A stretch of 7,528 bases of DNA from Acidaminococcaceae bacterium (lineage in GTDB: Bacteria; Bacillota; Negativicutes; Acidaminococcales; Acidaminococcaceae). The DNA lies in NCBI GenBank assembly GCA_003512125.1, contig DOSQ01000058.1, positions 1 through 7,528 on the forward strand, given 5' to 3'. Position numbers and translations under genes: made by a program. The notes beneath the pieces were generated by a model. The model searched no databases. It was not told where the DNA came from and worked only from the letters and a program-made list of their open reading frames with translations. Every line of letters begins with the position of its first letter. Position 1 is the first letter of the stretch. Below, one piece after another: positions 6,139-7,528 of this stretch.

Positions 6139-6681
6139 ATGCATGAAGATATAAAAGCGGTTTTGATTACGGAAGAACAGATTAAGCAGAGAGTACAGGA
6201 GATGGGGGAACAACTTTCCAAAGAATATGCAGGGAAACGTGTTATCATTATCTGTCTTCTGAAAGGGGCAGCCTACTTTGCCTGCGACCTGAGCCGGGCC
6301 ATGTCCATACCGGTTCGTATGGAGTTTATGGTGGCATCGTCCTATGGAAACAATACATCTACTTCCGGCAGCGTAGCAGTCCGACTGGATGTGGCGGATG
6401 ATATTGCAGGCATGCATGTCCTTCTGGTGGATGACATCATTGATACGGGGCTGACCTTTGCCAGAGTTAAGTCGCTGTTGGAGACCAAGAAACCGGCTTC
6501 CGTTAAAACGATTGCCATGTGCGATAAGGAAGAACGCAGACAGAATGGTATGCATGCGGATTATGTGGGATTTACCATTCCGGATGAGTTTGTAGTTGGT
6601 TATGGCCTTGATTATGCGGGCGATTACCGGAACCTTCCTTATATTGGTGTGTTGAAGCCGGTGGTTTATGCACGGACTTAA
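6139..6681 (+). CDS. hpt: Hypoxanthine(-guanine) phosphoribosyltransferase
   Basis: This enzyme salvages hypoxanthine, and usually guanine, with PRPP to give IMP or GMP. The 180-residue protein is the normal family length. It shows the PRPP-binding signature VLLVDDIIDTG (94-104), with adjacent acidic D98 and D99. The flexible catalytic loop SYGNNTSTSG (68-77) precedes it, and an LKG loop sits at 41-43. The C terminus carries the purine-binding DEFVVGYGLDYAGDYRNLPY (149-168), near-invariant in bacterial Hpt. It starts 18 bases after the tilS stop and no promoter is seen in that gap, so cotranslation on a tilS-hpt-ftsH message is likely. This trio is a conserved operon in Bacillota. Hypoxanthine versus guanine preference cannot be read from the sequence. 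Confidence 0.96.
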   Translation: MHEDIKAVLITEEQIKQRVQEMGEQLSKEYAGKRVIIICLLKGAAYFACDLSRAMSIPVRMEFMVASSYGNNTSTSGSVAVRLDVADDIAGMHVLLVDDIIDTGLTFARVKSLLETKKPASVKTIAMCDKEERRQNGMHADYVGFTIPDEFVVGYGLDYAGDYRNLPYIGVLKPVVYART

Positions 6682-6712
6682 CAGTCTTTGAATTTCGGTT
6701 AGAGTACTTCGG

Positions 6713-6720
6713 AAAGGAGG
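6713..6720 (+). promoter_or_regulatory. Ribosome binding site that points to a TTG start for ftsH
   Basis: AAAGGAGG is followed by exactly eight bases and then TTG (6729-6731), which opens the ftsH frame. No in-frame ATG or GTG lies near it, and the residues after the TTG form the expected first membrane segment. Confidence 0.8.
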
Positions 6721-6728
6721 AAACGTTT

Positions 6729-7528
6729 TTGTTTAAATTTTTTAAAAACGTTGCCTTTTATTTATTAATTGTAATTGCGGCAATTTGGGCGATGGATCAT
6801 TATTCTGCCGGCAATGCAAGCAAGACAGATATATCGTATACGGCATTCATGAAGCATGTACAGCAGGATGAGGTACGGTCTGTTACGATTAGTGAGAATT
6901 CTATTACGGGTCTGTTAAAAGACGGAAAGACCTTTACGACGGTTGCGCCTAATGATTCTACTCTGATTTCAACGCTCCGTTCCCGTGATGTGGAAATCAA
7001 GGCAGAACTGCCACCACAGACTCCCTGGTGGGCAACATTGCTGAGTACGCTGCTTCCCATGGTGTTAATTGTGGGCCTTTGGTTTATGCTGATGAACCAG
7101 AGCAGCGGAGGCAGCCGGATGATGAATTTTGGCAAGAGTAACGCCCGCCGCTATGATGAGAGTAAAAATAAGATTACATTCAAGGATGTAGCCGGTGCAG
7201 ATGAAGCAAAGCAGGAACTGCAAGAGGTTGTGGAATTTTTAAAACATCCGCAGCGTTATAATGCATTGGGCGCAAAGATTCCCAAAGGTGTGCTGCTGTA
7301 TGGTCCTCCCGGTACCGGAAAGACGCTGCTGGCCCGTGCTGTGGCAGGGGAGGCCGGTGTTCCTTTTTTCACGATTTCCGGTTCAGACTTTGTGGAAATG
7401 TTTGTAGGTGTCGGTGCTTCCCGGGTGCGTGACCTGTTTGATCAGGCCAAGAAGAATGCGCCCTGTATCGTCTTCATAGATGAAATTGATGCGGTGGGCC
7501 GTCAGCGCGGCGCCGGTGTAGGCGGCGG
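6729..7528 (+). CDS. ftsH: ATP-dependent zinc metalloprotease FtsH, N-terminal part (3' partial)
   Basis: FtsH is a membrane-anchored hexameric AAA+ protease that degrades misfolded membrane proteins and selected regulators. The window holds the first 266 residues and is cut by its edge. A membrane segment (about 5-21) is followed by an extracytoplasmic domain (about 26-98) and a second membrane segment (about 103-122). The AAA+ module begins with TFKDVAGADEAKQEL (150-164). It has Walker A GPPGTGKT (192-199), the pore-loop MFVG (224-227) and Walker B IVFIDEID (247-254). The second region of homology and the HExxH zinc protease site lie beyond the window. The start is TTG at 6729, set by an ideal Shine-Dalgarno sequence; the gene begins 47 bases after hpt with no terminator between. 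Confidence 0.95.
   Translation, partial: MFKFFKNVAFYLLIVIAAIWAMDHYSAGNASKTDISYTAFMKHVQQDEVRSVTISENSITGLLKDGKTFTTVAPNDSTLISTLRSRDVEIKAELPPQTPWWATLLSTLLPMVLIVGLWFMLMNQSSGGSRMMNFGKSNARRYDESKNKITFKDVAGADEAKQELQEVVEFLKHPQRYNALGAKIPKGVLLYGPPGTGKTLLARAVAGEAGVPFFTISGSDFVEMFVGVGASRVRDLFDQAKKNAPCIVFIDEIDAVGRQRGAGVGG

Noticed and set aside
6682..6728. Separate promoter for ftsH (TTGAAT at 6688-6693)
   Set aside because: No -10 box occurs at a suitable distance; the region where it should be is the Shine-Dalgarno sequence.

Overview
The window is a compact stretch of bacterial chromosome with every gene on the + strand and no mobile element, RNA gene or CRISPR array that I can see. Gene order is: end of mfd, a SpoVB/MurJ-type flippase, mazG (yabN type), divIC, yabR (S1 domain), tilS, hpt, and the first half of ftsH. 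This is the conserved mfd-to-ftsH neighbourhood of the Bacillota (Firmicutes), known from Bacillus subtilis. There the same interval also carries spoVT, yabO (rqcP), yabP, yabQ and spoIIE. None of those lies between the retained genes here. That fits a Bacillota lineage that has lost sporulation. A Negativicutes-like gut or oral organism is my guess, but the window does not prove it.

Layout. 1-186 is the C-terminal end of Mfd. 231-1808 is the multi-pass flippase. 1905-3581 is a fused tetrapyrrole-methylase/MazG protein, followed by a strong intrinsic terminator (3597-3629). A candidate promoter is nested in that terminator and leads into divIC (3676-4068). A near-consensus extended -10 promoter (4077-4106) precedes yabR (4147-4578), which ends in a second terminator (4585-4615). 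A perfect TATAAT box follows. Then come tilS (4681-6120), hpt (6139-6681) and ftsH (6729 to the window edge), tightly spaced with no terminator between them. I therefore infer three transcription blocks: flippase-mazG, divIC-yabR and tilS-hpt-ftsH.

Function. The genes are housekeeping: transcription-coupled repair (Mfd), envelope precursor export (flippase), nucleotide-pool cleaning (MazG), septum assembly (DivIC), an RNA-binding S1 protein (YabR), tRNA-Ile2 anticodon modification (TilS), purine salvage (Hpt) and membrane protein quality control (FtsH). Several starts were moved from the longest reading frame to the codon preceded by a good Shine-Dalgarno sequence (mazG, divIC, hpt). ftsH appears to use TTG.

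All gaps between genes are about 100 bases or less, so there is no room for an unannotated large gene. I did not find convincing evidence of a new biological system. The points most worth a second look are the gene losses and their coincidence with terminator/promoter junctions, the promoter nested in a terminator, an unusual linker in MazG, and the TTG start of ftsH.
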